A stretch of DNA of 64,000 nt from NCBI RefSeq assembly GCF_001586255.1, contig NZ_CP014544.1, positions 2,077,501 to 2,141,500 on the forward strand, in the 5' to 3' direction. Below the pieces are notes generated by a model, which was not told where the DNA came from, ran no database searches, and saw only the letters and a list, made by a program, of their open reading frames with translations. Positions 54,920 to 64,000 of the stretch are shown here, one piece after another (within the stretch, counting starts at the first letter, position 1; each line of letters opens with the position of its first letter). The position numbers and the translations under genes are program-made. Source of the DNA: Zhongshania aliphaticivorans (lineage in GTDB: Bacteria; Pseudomonadota; Gammaproteobacteria; Pseudomonadales; Spongiibacteraceae).

Positions 54920-55462
54920 TTAACTACTGGCCCCTAAGACAAACACACTATTACCCGCGCGCAAAACTAAGGATTCAGCGACAGGTTCAGCGAGCTCTAC
55001 CAAGCGATAAAAACATGCCCTATTCACCTTTGCCACCAAACCATGCCGGGTTAACACTGAAGGAATGGGTTCCTTGCTATCAGCCTGCGTATCAACGCAC
55101 AAAGGGTGCTCTGAACCAAGCTCAAACCAGGTGTCGACGTTGGTTTTCACCGCTATACGCGGTGAATCAGCGCCGCCGCCAACTTCGAAGTCGACAATCA
55201 GCAAGGGGAAGTCTTCCACTTGCAGCCGCCATTTTTCAACAGGCGTAACCAAGTAGTAGTGGCCGTCTTGCTCGCGGCGCAGAATAGACGCAAATAGCTT
55301 AACCAGTTCATGGCGCTTTATTTCACCTCCTTCATGAATCCAGCGGCCATCGGCTTTTATGACAATATCAATGTCGCCACTAAGCTCAGGATGCCAGTCG
55401 CTAATAGGTGGCACACCACGCTGATCTTTGAGTAGTGCTTGTATACTGTCCAAGCTCGCCAT
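54920..55462 (-). CDS. DUF1285 family protein
   Basis: A 180-residue soluble protein. GDIDIVIKADGRWIHEGGEI and KWRLQVEDFPLLIVDFEV are characteristic of DUF1285. The family has a double-domain beta-rich structure and no assigned function that I know. It is the last gene of a run with the SerA-like gene (28 bases upstream). Confidence 0.88.
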   Translation of the reverse strand: MASLDSIQALLKDQRGVPPISDWHPELSGDIDIVIKADGRWIHEGGEIKRHELVKLFASILRREQDGHYYLVTPVEKWRLQVEDFPLLIVDFEVGGGADSPRIAVKTNVDTWFELGSEHPLCVDTQADSKEPIPSVLTRHGLVAKVNRACFYRLVELAEPVAESLVLRAGNSVFVLGASS

Positions 55463-55490
55463 TTACCTAACCTTTATTGATATTGCGCTT

Positions 55491-56666
55491 TCACCATTGA
55501 ATTAAACGCACATTGATAACGCCTTCAATGGCACGTAATTGCTCTAGTAGTGCCGGACTTACCTCACTGCCCAAGTCAATTAGATTGTAGGCTATTTCGT
55601 CGCGACTTTTATTCAACATATCGACAACGTTAATATCAGCATCCGCAAGTAAACCAAGTACGCTACCAAGGATCTTGGGAACGTTATGGTTAGCAATTGC
55701 AAGACGGCACCGGCCGCTGCGATCCAGTTGCAAATTAGGAAAATTAACCGAATTTTTGATATTGCCGCTTTGCAGAAAATCATCCAGCTGATCGGCAACC
55801 ATAATTGCGCAATTCTCCTCTGCCTCATCGGTACTTGCACCGATATGCGGCATGAGAATTACGTCAGCTCGCCCGATAAGCGCTGGCACGGGAAAATCGG
55901 TAATAAACTGACGCAAACTGCCGTTATCTAAGGCGCGAATAACCGCGCTGATATCCACAATTTCTTCTCGGGCAAAATTTAGTAAGCAACAGCCTGGTTT
56001 ACAGGCAGCGAGTAAGTCGGTATTGATCAAGCCTCGGGTTGAATCTAGAACGGGCAAATGCAGGGTAATGAAGTCTGCTCGAGCGAATAAACTGCTTAAA
56101 TTATCCATTTTCTTTACTGAACTAGGCAAGCGCCATGCAGCATCAACAGACAACGCAGGATCATAACCAATAACGTCCATACCTAAGCTTAATGCGGCAT
56201 TTGCTATCATTGAGCCTATCGCCCCGAGACCGACAACACCGAGAGTGCGCCCTGCCAGCTCATTGCCCTTAAAACGCTTTTTTTCTTTCTCTAGAAGCTT
56301 AGCCATTTCAGCCGCGTCATTCATATGACCCAGAGTATTCACATACGATATACCGGCCAAAATCCCCCGTGAACCTAATGCTAATCCGGCAATAACCAAT
56401 TCTTTAACCGCATTGGCATTGGCACCAGGGCTATTAAAAACAGGAATACCACGTTCCGTACATGCTGATACAGGGATGTTATTCGTGCCGGCGCCCGCTC
56501 TCGCAATGGCTTTCACGCTAGCAGAAATTTCTGCGACCTGGAGTTTGTGGCTGCGCAACAATATTGCATCAGGCGCACCAAATTCCGTCGCTAACTCATA
56601 ATTTTCGCTAGGTAGACGGCTTAAGCCTTTTTCAGATATTTGGTTCAGGGTTAATACTTTATACAA
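55491..56666 (-). CDS. D-3-phosphoglycerate dehydrogenase-like protein with ACT domain
   Basis: A 391-residue D-2-hydroxyacid dehydrogenase. The NAD motif is VVGLGAIGSMIA (about 144-155). The catalytic Arg lies in NFAREEIVD and the His in MPHIGASTDEAEEN (about 272-285). A C-terminal ACT domain (about 318-391) ends VRLIQW, matching serine-regulated SerA. It resembles the shorter SerA type found in many bacteria. Pathway: first step of serine biosynthesis, or a related hydroxyacid oxidation. It lies between the PPTase and DUF1285 genes. Confidence 0.85.
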   Translation of the reverse strand: MYKVLTLNQISEKGLSRLPSENYELATEFGAPDAILLRSHKLQVAEISASVKAIARAGAGTNNIPVSACTERGIPVFNSPGANANAVKELVIAGLALGSRGILAGISYVNTLGHMNDAAEMAKLLEKEKKRFKGNELAGRTLGVVGLGAIGSMIANAALSLGMDVIGYDPALSVDAAWRLPSSVKKMDNLSSLFARADFITLHLPVLDSTRGLINTDLLAACKPGCCLLNFAREEIVDISAVIRALDNGSLRQFITDFPVPALIGRADVILMPHIGASTDEAEENCAIMVADQLDDFLQSGNIKNSVNFPNLQLDRSGRCRLAIANHNVPKILGSVLGLLADADINVVDMLNKSRDEIAYNLIDLGSEVSPALLEQLRAIEGVINVRLIQW

Positions 56667-56686
56667 GGTTTCTACTCCTAATTATT

Positions 56687-57490
56687 TTAGCCAATGCGAC
56701 GCCGGCGATCACCGGCCGGCGCGGAACCTTGGTCAAACGCATCGGCGGCACTTTGCACAGACTGAGGCCCTAAGGGTACGCTGTGAAAAAAGTTCAATCC
56801 CGCAATGCGACCATTCATACTCAGCGCCGCGGTGTAGGCTGCATTTTGACCCAGTAATCGAAAATCCCAGCTTTCAGCATCAGGGCCAAAAAATTCCAGG
56901 AACTCGCCGTCGTTGCCAAGCACTACTGAAAAGTCATGCAATGGAATCGACAAACCTTCGCCGCGAGCCTTGATATACGCTTCTTTCAATGTCCAATAGC
57001 GATAAAAATAATTGAGCTGCTGCGCTTCATCTCGACTTTTCAGCGCCTGAAGTTCAAGCGCCGAAAAATAGTCTTCGGCAACATCAAGTATTCCTGGGTT
57101 TTCTGCCCTGCACTCCACATCAACACCAATTGCATTATCATGCGTAACGACGCAGACAGTTAAGCCGCTGGTGTGCGCGGTATTAAATTGGATTATTGGC
57201 GAAACACTAGAATTGCTTAGCTCGGGTTTACCAAAGTCATTTACCTGAAATTCAATTTCTTGCGGTGATAGTTCGCAGTATTCAGCCAATACCGTACGCA
57301 ACAAGGCCCTACTCACCAGATAATCCCAACCATTATCGACATGCTTAAGCTGCTGATACTGTTCGAGCTCGGACTGCGAGAGCATTTCCTCGTAATCTTT
57401 TTGCACTGTTTTCAGGCGGTTGTCATTGGTAAAGCTAAACCAAACATCGACAACACCTGCACTCAGCGACCGTCGTAAAGCGGAAGTCAT
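56687..57490 (-). CDS. 4'-phosphopantetheinyl transferase (Sfp/HetI type)
   Basis: A 267-residue Sfp-type enzyme. Landmarks are the IGVDVE metal motif (D124, E126) and YWTLKEAYIKARGEG (about 165-179). It attaches phosphopantetheine from CoA to carrier proteins, activating PKS, NRPS, fatty-acid or PUFA synthase systems. None of these is in the window. The gene lies just upstream of the SerA-like gene (20-base gap) and is probably the first gene of that operon. Confidence 0.93.
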   Translation of the reverse strand: MTSALRRSLSAGVVDVWFSFTNDNRLKTVQKDYEEMLSQSELEQYQQLKHVDNGWDYLVSRALLRTVLAEYCELSPQEIEFQVNDFGKPELSNSSVSPIIQFNTAHTSGLTVCVVTHDNAIGVDVECRAENPGILDVAEDYFSALELQALKSRDEAQQLNYFYRYWTLKEAYIKARGEGLSIPLHDFSVVLGNDGEFLEFFGPDAESWDFRLLGQNAAYTAALSMNGRIAGLNFFHSVPLGPQSVQSAADAFDQGSAPAGDRRRRIG

Positions 57491-57546
57491 TATTTTTATG
57501 TATCCATTAAGTAGCCCCAGCGGTAATCAGCCGACTGGGGCCTAAA

Positions 57547-59424
57547 TCAATTGATCTTAATTTTTGCGTCTTTCCACAAACCATTAAAGTAAGCCGAAAA
57601 ATCCTGTGAAGACCTATTTCTAGACGCGCTATTTTCTGCTTCGTTAAGCTGGGCAACGTCCATCCCGCTTTGGCTGCCATAATTCACATCAAGTAACTGC
57701 AAGACCACTCGATCACCATTTGCCAAACGCAAAACGCTTACGCTTGCCTGCTGATCTGGTCTAGGCATTGAAAATGCGCGATTGCGTATCGGCGCCTCAA
57801 CAGCAATGTCGCCGCGCTTGCCTGCGGCAATCGCATTCCAAGTAAGCTGCTCGGCCTTGGCGACCTCTTCGGCTCGCTTACCAGCAAGCAACTCTGCTTG
57901 GATCGCTTTGGCCTGAGATTCTGCCTCAAGCTCAGCTTTGCGCTGCTCCAGACTACCCACAATCTCTTCGCGCACCTGTGCTAAAGGCAGGGTATCGGGT
58001 GCCTTGTATTCTTCGACATGGATCACCGCAAAGTGTTCCGGCGTTAATTCAAAGACTTCGCTGTTTAAGCCTTTACTGCGCAATTCTGGATTAAAGGCTG
58101 CAGACTTCAAGCTCGCATAAGCAAACAATCCGCTCTCGTCAGATTCCTTTTGCCATTCACTTTGCTTAACTTCGAGCCCAAGCTCTTTGGCGGGCATGGT
58201 TAAATTTTCTGCGTTGAAGACAAAGTCACGTAAATCTTCTACCGCACCAATTAAGCGTGGCATCGCCTCCTGGCGGCGCAGCCGTTCAGTAATCTCAAGC
58301 CTTGCGCTCTCTAGGCTCGGCACACTAGGCTGGCGAACACTCAGCAATTTAATCAGGTGTAAGCCCGCTTCCGTTTCAATGACAGGAGAGATTTCACCTT
58401 CTTTTAGCCCAGCTAAAGCCTCTTCAAACTCCGCTGGAAAACTGTCCCCACTGCTAAAACCAAGGGCACCGCCGTCACCCGCGCTACCGGCATCTGCTGA
58501 ATACTGTCGCGCTTGTTCTGCAAAGTCTGCGCCAGCCAAAACGGTTTGGCGAATTTTTTCAAGCTGTGAAGACGCTTCTTCACGACCGGTGTCGTCGTTA
58601 ATTTCAATTAAAATATGTGCCGCTTCACGCTCTACTTGCGCGTTACTAGCCTCTACCAATCGCTGGTATTCGGCCATGACTTGATCTTCTGAAACCGGCT
58701 CAAAAAAATCCTCTTCAGATAACTCAACATACGAGTATCTAACTGCGGCCTCACTCAGAAATTGATTCGCATTTTCCTGATAGTAGGCTTCGACCTCTTC
58801 ATCGCTAATCTTAATGCTGGCGCGATAAGGCGCTTGGGCAACGGTGATAAAGTGATAATCGCGGGTCTCGTGGAGCAAGCCAATTGCCCGCGACAATTCC
58901 GGACCCGCCACAAAGGCTGAGCCAGCAACGGCGCTGGATAGCTGTTGAATTGTCAGATCTGAGCGCAACAGCTGTTTAAAAAACGCACTGCTATAGCCTT
59001 GCAAGCGTAGAACTTGTTCATAACGAGCCTGAGAGAATCGGCCGTCTTCTTGAAATTGCGGCATAGACGCGATGGTTGCATGCAGCTGGGCGGTCGAAAT
59101 TTCAATACCTGCTTCAGCGGCGGCTTGCAGGAGCAGCTGCTGCTTTATTAAGGTATTCAATGCTGGCTTACGCAACATTGCGTCGTCTAGCATTGCGGGG
59201 TCAATTTGATCCCCCATCATTCCTAGTAAACGTCGCTTTTGAAGACTAATCGCCTGTTGCAATTCACCTTCAGAAATCTTTTCGCCGTTGACGACAGCGG
59301 CAGGAACCTGTCCTGAGCCACCAAATAAACTATCAATACCAAATAGCGCAAAAGGTACGATGATGAGCGCGATAATGAACTTGGCGGCAGTTCCCTGGAT
59401 ATTATTCCGAATATTTTGCAGCAT
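57547..59424 (-). CDS. ppiD: Periplasmic peptidyl-prolyl isomerase PpiD (SurA-like)
   Basis: A 625-residue inner-membrane-anchored chaperone. One N-terminal helix (about 13-32) is followed by a SurA_N-like domain, a parvulin domain (about 265-365, with AAHILIEI, DFAEQARQYSAD and GDGGALGFSSGDSF) and a C-terminal domain. It helps fold newly exported outer-membrane proteins. It follows hupB as in enterics and pseudomonads. Confidence 0.95.
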   Translation of the reverse strand: MLQNIRNNIQGTAAKFIIALIIVPFALFGIDSLFGGSGQVPAAVVNGEKISEGELQQAISLQKRRLLGMMGDQIDPAMLDDAMLRKPALNTLIKQQLLLQAAAEAGIEISTAQLHATIASMPQFQEDGRFSQARYEQVLRLQGYSSAFFKQLLRSDLTIQQLSSAVAGSAFVAGPELSRAIGLLHETRDYHFITVAQAPYRASIKISDEEVEAYYQENANQFLSEAAVRYSYVELSEEDFFEPVSEDQVMAEYQRLVEASNAQVEREAAHILIEINDDTGREEASSQLEKIRQTVLAGADFAEQARQYSADAGSAGDGGALGFSSGDSFPAEFEEALAGLKEGEISPVIETEAGLHLIKLLSVRQPSVPSLESARLEITERLRRQEAMPRLIGAVEDLRDFVFNAENLTMPAKELGLEVKQSEWQKESDESGLFAYASLKSAAFNPELRSKGLNSEVFELTPEHFAVIHVEEYKAPDTLPLAQVREEIVGSLEQRKAELEAESQAKAIQAELLAGKRAEEVAKAEQLTWNAIAAGKRGDIAVEAPIRNRAFSMPRPDQQASVSVLRLANGDRVVLQLLDVNYGSQSGMDVAQLNEAENSASRNRSSQDFSAYFNGLWKDAKIKIN

Positions 59425-59449
59425 TGACGCGAATCCGACTCTGAATCAT

Positions 59450-59475
59450 AAAAAAAAGCGCACCTCTCGATGCGC
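59450..59475 (-). terminator. Rho-independent terminator of hupB
   Basis: On the minus strand GCGCA / TGCGC (59458-59462 with 59471-59475) is followed by a run of eight T (complement of 59450-59457). It lies between the hupB stop and the ppiD start. Confidence 0.65.
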
Positions 59476-59537
59476 CTTCTGTAAGAGGTTTTAACCCCTA
59501 TAGCGACTTCCCAACACCGTGGGAATGGCTATAACCC

Positions 59538-59810
59538 TTAGTTACAGGCGTCTTTCAACGCTTTACCTGCTTTGAAACTAGGGATCTTGGCAGCTGAAAT
59601 TTCGATTGGCGCGCCAGTTTGAGGATTGCGGCCGGTGCGAGCTGCACGGTCTTTAACGCTAAATGTACCAAAGCCGACAAGTGATACGGAATCATCTGAC
59701 TTTAATGCATTGGTAATAGCTTCTACCGTTGCATCCAGCGCGCGACCAGCGGCTGCTTTGGACAGGTCTGCAGATTCTGCAATAGCGTCGATTAGCTCAG
59801 ATTTATTCAC
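59538..59810 (-). CDS. hupB: DNA-binding protein HU, beta type
   Basis: A 90-residue nucleoid protein. [19 protein letters not shown] at the start and the DNA-binding arm [12 protein letters not shown] (about 60-71) match HU-beta. It sits between lon and ppiD, the usual place for hupB. Confidence 0.96.
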   Translation of the reverse strand: MNKSELIDAIAESADLSKAAAGRALDATVEAITNALKSDDSVSLVGFGTFSVKDRAARTGRNPQTGAPIEISAAKIPSFKAGKALKDACN

Positions 59811-59956
59811 TTATTCTTCCCCTTCAAATTGTTATAAAAAAATTTTTAAGTGTCACTGCTGGCAGTCACATACCTGCGCAAGGACAGTGACAGCCGCATG
59901 CGCAAAGAGTGGGATTTATACCAACTGCGCCTCTTACGGTCAAGGAATCTCTGCGG

Positions 59957-62383
59957 CTAGTGTGCGTTTGCGCGCGCTTCGCCCAAGATATCATCATTAC
60001 CGTCCACACTTTTGTGGTTATCGTCAATACCTGCCAAATAAGCTTCTTCAGAAATCTCTTTTGGAATACTTTCCAGTGCGATATTCAGCACTTCGTCAAT
60101 CCATTTAACGGGGCGAATTTCCAAGTCGGCTTTAATGTTTTCAGGTATCTCTTTGAGGTCCCTCTCATTCTCGGACGGGATTATAACGGTTTTTATACCG
60201 CCGCGGTGAGCTGCAAGCAGTTTTTCTTTCAAACCACCAATTGCCAGCACCTGACCGCGCAAAGTAATCTCGCCAGTCATCGCCACATCGGAGCGTACCG
60301 GGATACCCGTTATCACTGAAACCAGTGCTGTGCACATCCCAACGCCGGCCGATGGCCCATCTTTTGGGGTTGCACCCTCTGGCATATGAATATGTATATC
60401 GTGGCGGTCATGGTAGCGCGCGGGGATACCCAGGCGCTTAGAGCGGCTCCTCACAACGGTGGTTGCCGCTTGAATAGACTCTTGCATGACGTCGCCAAGT
60501 GAGCCGGTTTTAATATGCCGTCCCTTACCAACCACCGACACTGCCTCAATCGTCAATAACTCGCCGCCAACGGAGGTCCAAGCCAAACCAGTAACCTGCC
60601 CTACCTTATTTTCTTCTTCGGCCTTGCCATAGTTATAGCGACGGACGCCAAGATAGTCTTCTAGATTACCGGACACCACTTTAATCACGCCGCTTTCGCC
60701 ATTCAGCGCGAGATTTTTTACGACCTTGCGACAAACTTTAGCGACTTGTCGCTCGAGCCCGCGGACCCCGGCTTCACGCGTGTAGTAGCGCACGATATCC
60801 TGCAGCGCATCCTCATCAATACTGGCCTCAGTTTCCTTAAGCCCATTGTTTTTTAACTGCTTCGGAATCAGGTAACGACGCGCAATATTGATCTTTTCGT
60901 CTTCGGTGTAACCCGGAATCCGTATAACCTCCATTCGATCCATCAGCGCTGGCGGAATATTCAAGGAGTTCGAGGTACAGATAAACATAATATCTGAGAG
61001 ATCGTAATCGACCTCAAGATAGTGATCATTAAAGGCGTGGTTTTGCTCGGGGTCGAGAACTTCCAGCAAAGCAGATGCTGGATCACCGCGATGATCCATA
61101 CCCATTTTGTCGATTTCATCGAGTAAAAACAGCGGATTGCGAACCGAGGCCTTGGACATCTTTTGAATGACTTTACCCGGCATAGAGCCAATATAAGTGC
61201 GGCGATGCCCGCGAATTTCAGCTTCGTCGCGCACGCCACCCAAGGCCATACGCACAAATTTACGATTAGTGGCTCGCGCAATAGACTCGCCCAGAGATGT
61301 TTTACCAACCCCTGGCGGCCCAACGAGACACAAAACCGGCCCCTTCACTTTCTTTACTCGCTTCTGAACCGCAAGATACTCAAGTATCCGGTCTTTGACT
61401 TCATCGAGACCGTAATGGTCTTCATTTAAAATTTCAGCAGCCCGCGCAAGGTCATGCTTAACCCGCGAGCGCTTTTGCCAGGGAATACTCACTAGCCAGT
61501 CGATATAGCCACGTACCACAGAGGCTTCTGCCGACATGGGTGACATCATTTTCAGTTTAGCCAGCTCTGCCTTAGCTTTATCCAGCGCCTCTTTGCTCAT
61601 GCCCGCTTTGTCTACGCGGCTTTCGAGTTCTTCGAGTTCGTTTACACCTTCCTCTGACTCACCCAGCTCACGCTGAATAGCCTTCATTTGCTCATTGAGG
61701 TAGTACTCGCGCTGACTTTTTTCCATTTGCTTTTTGACGCGACCACGAATCCGTTTCTCAACCTGGAAAAGGTCAATTTCGGACTCCATTAGCCCCATCA
61801 AATGCTCTAAACGCTCGCGCTCGTCAACCATCTCCAGCACCGCTTGCTTCTGCTCAAGCGCCATATTCATATGGGCGGCAATGGTGTCGCCAAGGCGACC
61901 GGGATCGTCTATACCCGACAGCGATGTGAGCACTTCGGCGGGAATTTTCTTGCTGAGATTAATGTATTTCTCAAATTGGGAGATCGCCGAACGCAACATG
62001 ACTTCGGATTCTTCTTCCCCAATTTTAATCTCTTCCAATACATCAATTTCTGCACTGAAATAATCTTCTTCGGCAGTAACGGCGTTGAGCACAGCTCTGT
62101 AGCTGCCCTCAACTAAAACTTTCACGGTGCCGTCAGGAAGCTTCAACAACTGCAAGATATTGGCAACAGTACCAATATCGTAAAGGTCGTCGGTACCTGG
62201 CTCATCTAGATCTGGATTGCGCTGTGCAGCAAGCACAATTTCCTTATTGCTTGCCATGGCCAGTTCAAGTGCGCGTATCGACTTATCGCGCCCAACGAAC
62301 AGGGGGATCACCATATGGGGGTAAACCACCACATCGCGCAAAGGAAGCAGTGGCAGCTCCTGTATTTCTCGCTTATCGGCCAT
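59957..62383 (-). CDS. lon: ATP-dependent protease La (Lon)
   Basis: An 808-residue AAA+ serine protease. Domains in order: Lon substrate-binding (about 8-200), AAA+ module with Walker A GPPGVGKTSLG (about 352-362), and protease domain with the Ser in PKDGPSAGVGM (about 678) and Lys in GGLKEKLLAAHRGG (about 720). It degrades misfolded and regulatory proteins. A long polar C-terminal tail (about 785-808) follows. Sequence upstream was not seen to carry a clear sigma-32 site. Confidence 0.98.
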   Translation of the reverse strand: MADKREIQELPLLPLRDVVVYPHMVIPLFVGRDKSIRALELAMASNKEIVLAAQRNPDLDEPGTDDLYDIGTVANILQLLKLPDGTVKVLVEGSYRAVLNAVTAEEDYFSAEIDVLEEIKIGEEESEVMLRSAISQFEKYINLSKKIPAEVLTSLSGIDDPGRLGDTIAAHMNMALEQKQAVLEMVDERERLEHLMGLMESEIDLFQVEKRIRGRVKKQMEKSQREYYLNEQMKAIQRELGESEEGVNELEELESRVDKAGMSKEALDKAKAELAKLKMMSPMSAEASVVRGYIDWLVSIPWQKRSRVKHDLARAAEILNEDHYGLDEVKDRILEYLAVQKRVKKVKGPVLCLVGPPGVGKTSLGESIARATNRKFVRMALGGVRDEAEIRGHRRTYIGSMPGKVIQKMSKASVRNPLFLLDEIDKMGMDHRGDPASALLEVLDPEQNHAFNDHYLEVDYDLSDIMFICTSNSLNIPPALMDRMEVIRIPGYTEDEKINIARRYLIPKQLKNNGLKETEASIDEDALQDIVRYYTREAGVRGLERQVAKVCRKVVKNLALNGESGVIKVVSGNLEDYLGVRRYNYGKAEEENKVGQVTGLAWTSVGGELLTIEAVSVVGKGRHIKTGSLGDVMQESIQAATTVVRSRSKRLGIPARYHDRHDIHIHMPEGATPKDGPSAGVGMCTALVSVITGIPVRSDVAMTGEITLRGQVLAIGGLKEKLLAAHRGGIKTVIIPSENERDLKEIPENIKADLEIRPVKWIDEVLNIALESIPKEISEEAYLAGIDDNHKSVDGNDDILGEARANAH

Positions 62384-62511
62384 TTAATCGCCTCGCATAA
62401 TATTTGTACAATCCGGACACAACGGATATTTCGCCTGTAATACAGACAGCTTAAGCCTAAGATGGGGACTTAGCACAGTAAAAACAAGACTTGACTAGCA
62501 AAGATTGTGAC

Positions 62512-62550
62512 AAAAAAGAGACCCGCCGCGAAAATAACTCACGCGGCGGC
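62512..62550 (-). terminator. Rho-independent terminator of clpX
   Basis: On the minus strand CCGCCGCG / CGCGGCGG (62523-62530 with 62542-62549) is followed, after five bases, by six T. It lies about 15 bases after the clpX stop and limits read-through into lon. Confidence 0.75.
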
Positions 62551-62563
62551 TTTGGAGCGGGGT

Positions 62564-63838
62564 TTATTCTTCCGGAGCGACCTTGCGTTGCTCACTGTAA
62601 ACCAAGATTGGCGCAGAATCGCCCTTGATTACCGAGCCATCTATGACAACTTTGCTGACGTTTTCCATTGAAGGCAAGTCGTACATAGTATCAAGTAGTA
62701 CGGACTCTAAAATCGAACGCAGACCACGAGCACCGGTTTTGCGGGTCATTGCCTTTTCAGCAACTGAGCGCAAGCCGTCTTCCCGGAAATCAACTTCCAC
62801 ACCTTCCATATCAAAAAGCTTGGAATACTGTTTGGTCAGCGCATTTTTGGGTTCAGTCAGAATGCTGACCAATGCATCGATATCAAGCTCTTCCAGCGTT
62901 GCGATCACTGGCAGACGACCAACAAATTCTGGAATCAAGCCATAGCGCACCAAATCATCCGGTTCAACATCAGCCAGTATTTCACCAACATTGCGAGCTT
63001 CGCTCTTGCTCTTAACCTCTGCACTGAATCCGATACCGCCTTTTTCAGAGCGATCACGGATAACGCGATCTAGGCCAGCAAAGGCGCCACCACAGATGAA
63101 CAGGATATTCGAGGTATCGACCTGCAAAAACTCCTGCTGGGGATGCTTGCGGCCACCCTGCGGCGGCACAGATGCAACAGTGCCCTCGATTAACTTCAGC
63201 AGCGCCTGCTGCACACCCTCACCCGATACATCACGTGTAATTGATGGGTTATCCGACTTCCGCGAGATCTTATCGATTTCATCGATATAAACAATGCCCA
63301 TTTGGGCCTTTTCTACATCGTAATCGCACTTCTGAAGCAGCTTTTGAATGATGTTTTCAACATCTTCACCCACGTAACCGGCTTCGGTTAAGGTGGTTGC
63401 GTCAGCAATAGTAAAAGGCACATCAAGCAGTCGCGCCAAAGTCTCTGCCAACAAGGTCTTGCCGCTACCGGTCGGACCAATCAGCAATATATTACTCTTG
63501 CCCAGCTCGATATCGTCTTTGCCTTTTTCGCCTACACGCAAGCGCTTGTAATGGTTATAGACCGCTACTGCGAGCACCTTTTTTGCACGCACTTGGCCAA
63601 TAACATACTGATCTAACGTATGATTAATTTCTTGCGGCGTTGGTAGCTTGTCGCGACCAGCTTCGCTCGCCGCTTCCTGCACTTCTTCGCGAATAATGTC
63701 GTTACATAGGTCAACACATTCATCACAGATAAAAACAGACGGGCCAGCAATTAACTTGCGGACTTCGTGCTGGCTTTTACCACAGAAGGAACAGTACAGC
63801 AGCTTGCCGTTTTCGTCTGTGCCGTCTTTGCTACTCAT
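62564..63838 (-). CDS. clpX: ATP-dependent Clp protease ATP-binding subunit ClpX
   Basis: A 424-residue unfoldase. The N-terminal zinc domain has [15 protein letters not shown] and [10 protein letters not shown] (four Cys). Walker A is [15 protein letters not shown] (about 118-132). The IGF-type loop that docks ClpP is expected near [10 protein letters not shown] (residues about 270-280). It feeds substrates to ClpP, encoded just upstream. Confidence 0.98.
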   Translation of the reverse strand: MSSKDGTDENGKLLYCSFCGKSQHEVRKLIAGPSVFICDECVDLCNDIIREEVQEAASEAGRDKLPTPQEINHTLDQYVIGQVRAKKVLAVAVYNHYKRLRVGEKGKDDIELGKSNILLIGPTGSGKTLLAETLARLLDVPFTIADATTLTEAGYVGEDVENIIQKLLQKCDYDVEKAQMGIVYIDEIDKISRKSDNPSITRDVSGEGVQQALLKLIEGTVASVPPQGGRKHPQQEFLQVDTSNILFICGGAFAGLDRVIRDRSEKGGIGFSAEVKSKSEARNVGEILADVEPDDLVRYGLIPEFVGRLPVIATLEELDIDALVSILTEPKNALTKQYSKLFDMEGVEVDFREDGLRSVAEKAMTRKTGARGLRSILESVLLDTMYDLPSMENVSKVVIDGSVIKGDSAPILVYSEQRKVAPEE

Positions 63839-63957
63839 TCATTCCCACCTTGTTCTATTTGCATGGCGATATCCACCTTAGGGTAAAGATGACGCCTTTT
63901 AGCTATTTTTGCAAGTTTGCCCACTTAAGTGCAAACCTGCGGCAATGTGTGGTGCGC

Positions 63958-64000
63958 TTATTTGCGGTCAGTCAAAACTTGGTCAACCAAGCCGTAATCG
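63958..64000 (-). CDS. clpP: ClpP protease, last codons only (partial)
   Basis: The minus strand reads Asp-Tyr-Gly-Leu-Val-Asp-Gln-Val-Leu-Thr-Asp-Arg-Lys then TAA at 63958-63960. This is the usual ClpP C-terminus. The gene extends beyond the window and is followed by clpX after 119 bases. Confidence 0.88.
   Translation of the reverse strand, partial: DYGLVDQVLTDRK

Noticed and set aside
59626-60319. Plus-strand frames opposite hupB and lon
   Set aside because: Overlap intact, well-recognised genes on the minus strand and show no homology or start signals.
1-64000. CRISPR array, tRNA, rRNA or prophage
   Set aside because: No regularly spaced direct repeats with unique spacers, no cloverleaf or rRNA segment, and no phage structural genes were recognised by eye. 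The regular 23-bp repeats at the IS end are transposase sites, not a CRISPR.

Overview
The window looks like a chromosomal segment of a free-living, probably marine, gammaproteobacterium related to the Pseudomonas/Cellvibrionales side of the class. Evidence is the gene content (FimL, DnaQ-RnhA, GloB-MltD, Yej transporter, NfuA, MetH, CysI-DUF934, ClpP-ClpX-Lon-HupB-PpiD), moderate GC, and a TonB receptor plus lipid or hydrophobic-substrate style accessory genes. From memory, most core genes here also lie close together in Pseudomonas aeruginosa (roughly PA1801 to PA1847), so the window resembles a rearranged version of that neighbourhood with accessory blocks added. No rRNA, tRNA, CRISPR array or prophage was seen.

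Layout. 1-2071: end of a cation/proton antiporter (Mrp/NuoL-like) operon. 2373-6353 (minus): FimL, a two-helix membrane protein, SohB protease and a lone GspG-like pseudopilin. 6503-11085: dnaQ, rnhA and a methyltransferase on minus, divergent from gloB and mltD on plus. 11139-17013: a five-gene peptide ABC transporter (Yej type, with the ATPase split in two). 17078-20880: AraC regulator, tyrosine phosphatase, RlmG, low-molecular-weight phosphatase. 20895-23734: rlmD and a small secreted protein against DAHP synthase. 23927-30423: a nfuA, thioesterase, ychJ, endonuclease-like run divergent from metH and a DUF2970 gene.

30538-36943 is an accessory locus: LuxR-type regulator divergent from a TonB-dependent receptor, a DUF7064-like protein, an aminoglycoside-phosphotransferase-fold protein and an unknown protein. 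37090-40948 holds a 43-residue membrane protein (minus), cysI with its DUF934 partner, and a Kef-type antiporter. 40971-45427 holds YceI, etfBA and ETF-quinone oxidoreductase, i.e. electron delivery from acyl-CoA dehydrogenases to quinone.

45488-54838 is a second accessory locus: SDR, DUF1214-like protein, sulfotransferase-family protein, TetR regulator, an ORD/DapB-like dehydrogenase and a second sulfotransferase paralogue. The dehydrogenase gene is split by a complete IS21-family element of 2652 bp (50427-53078) with inverted ends, a perfect 5-bp target duplication (ACCCA) and istA/istB. Removing the element and one duplication copy restores a 339-codon frame. 54920-57490 (minus): DUF1285 protein, SerA-like dehydrogenase and an Sfp-type phosphopantetheinyl transferase. 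57547-64000 (minus) is the conserved proteostasis block ppiD, hupB, lon, clpX and the last codons of clpP.

Most of the window is ordinary housekeeping DNA. The best leads for something new are the two accessory loci, the clean IS21 disruption with its 23-bp-phased TGATCA sites, and the small membrane protein with its own terminator. No complete new defence or mobile system was recognised.
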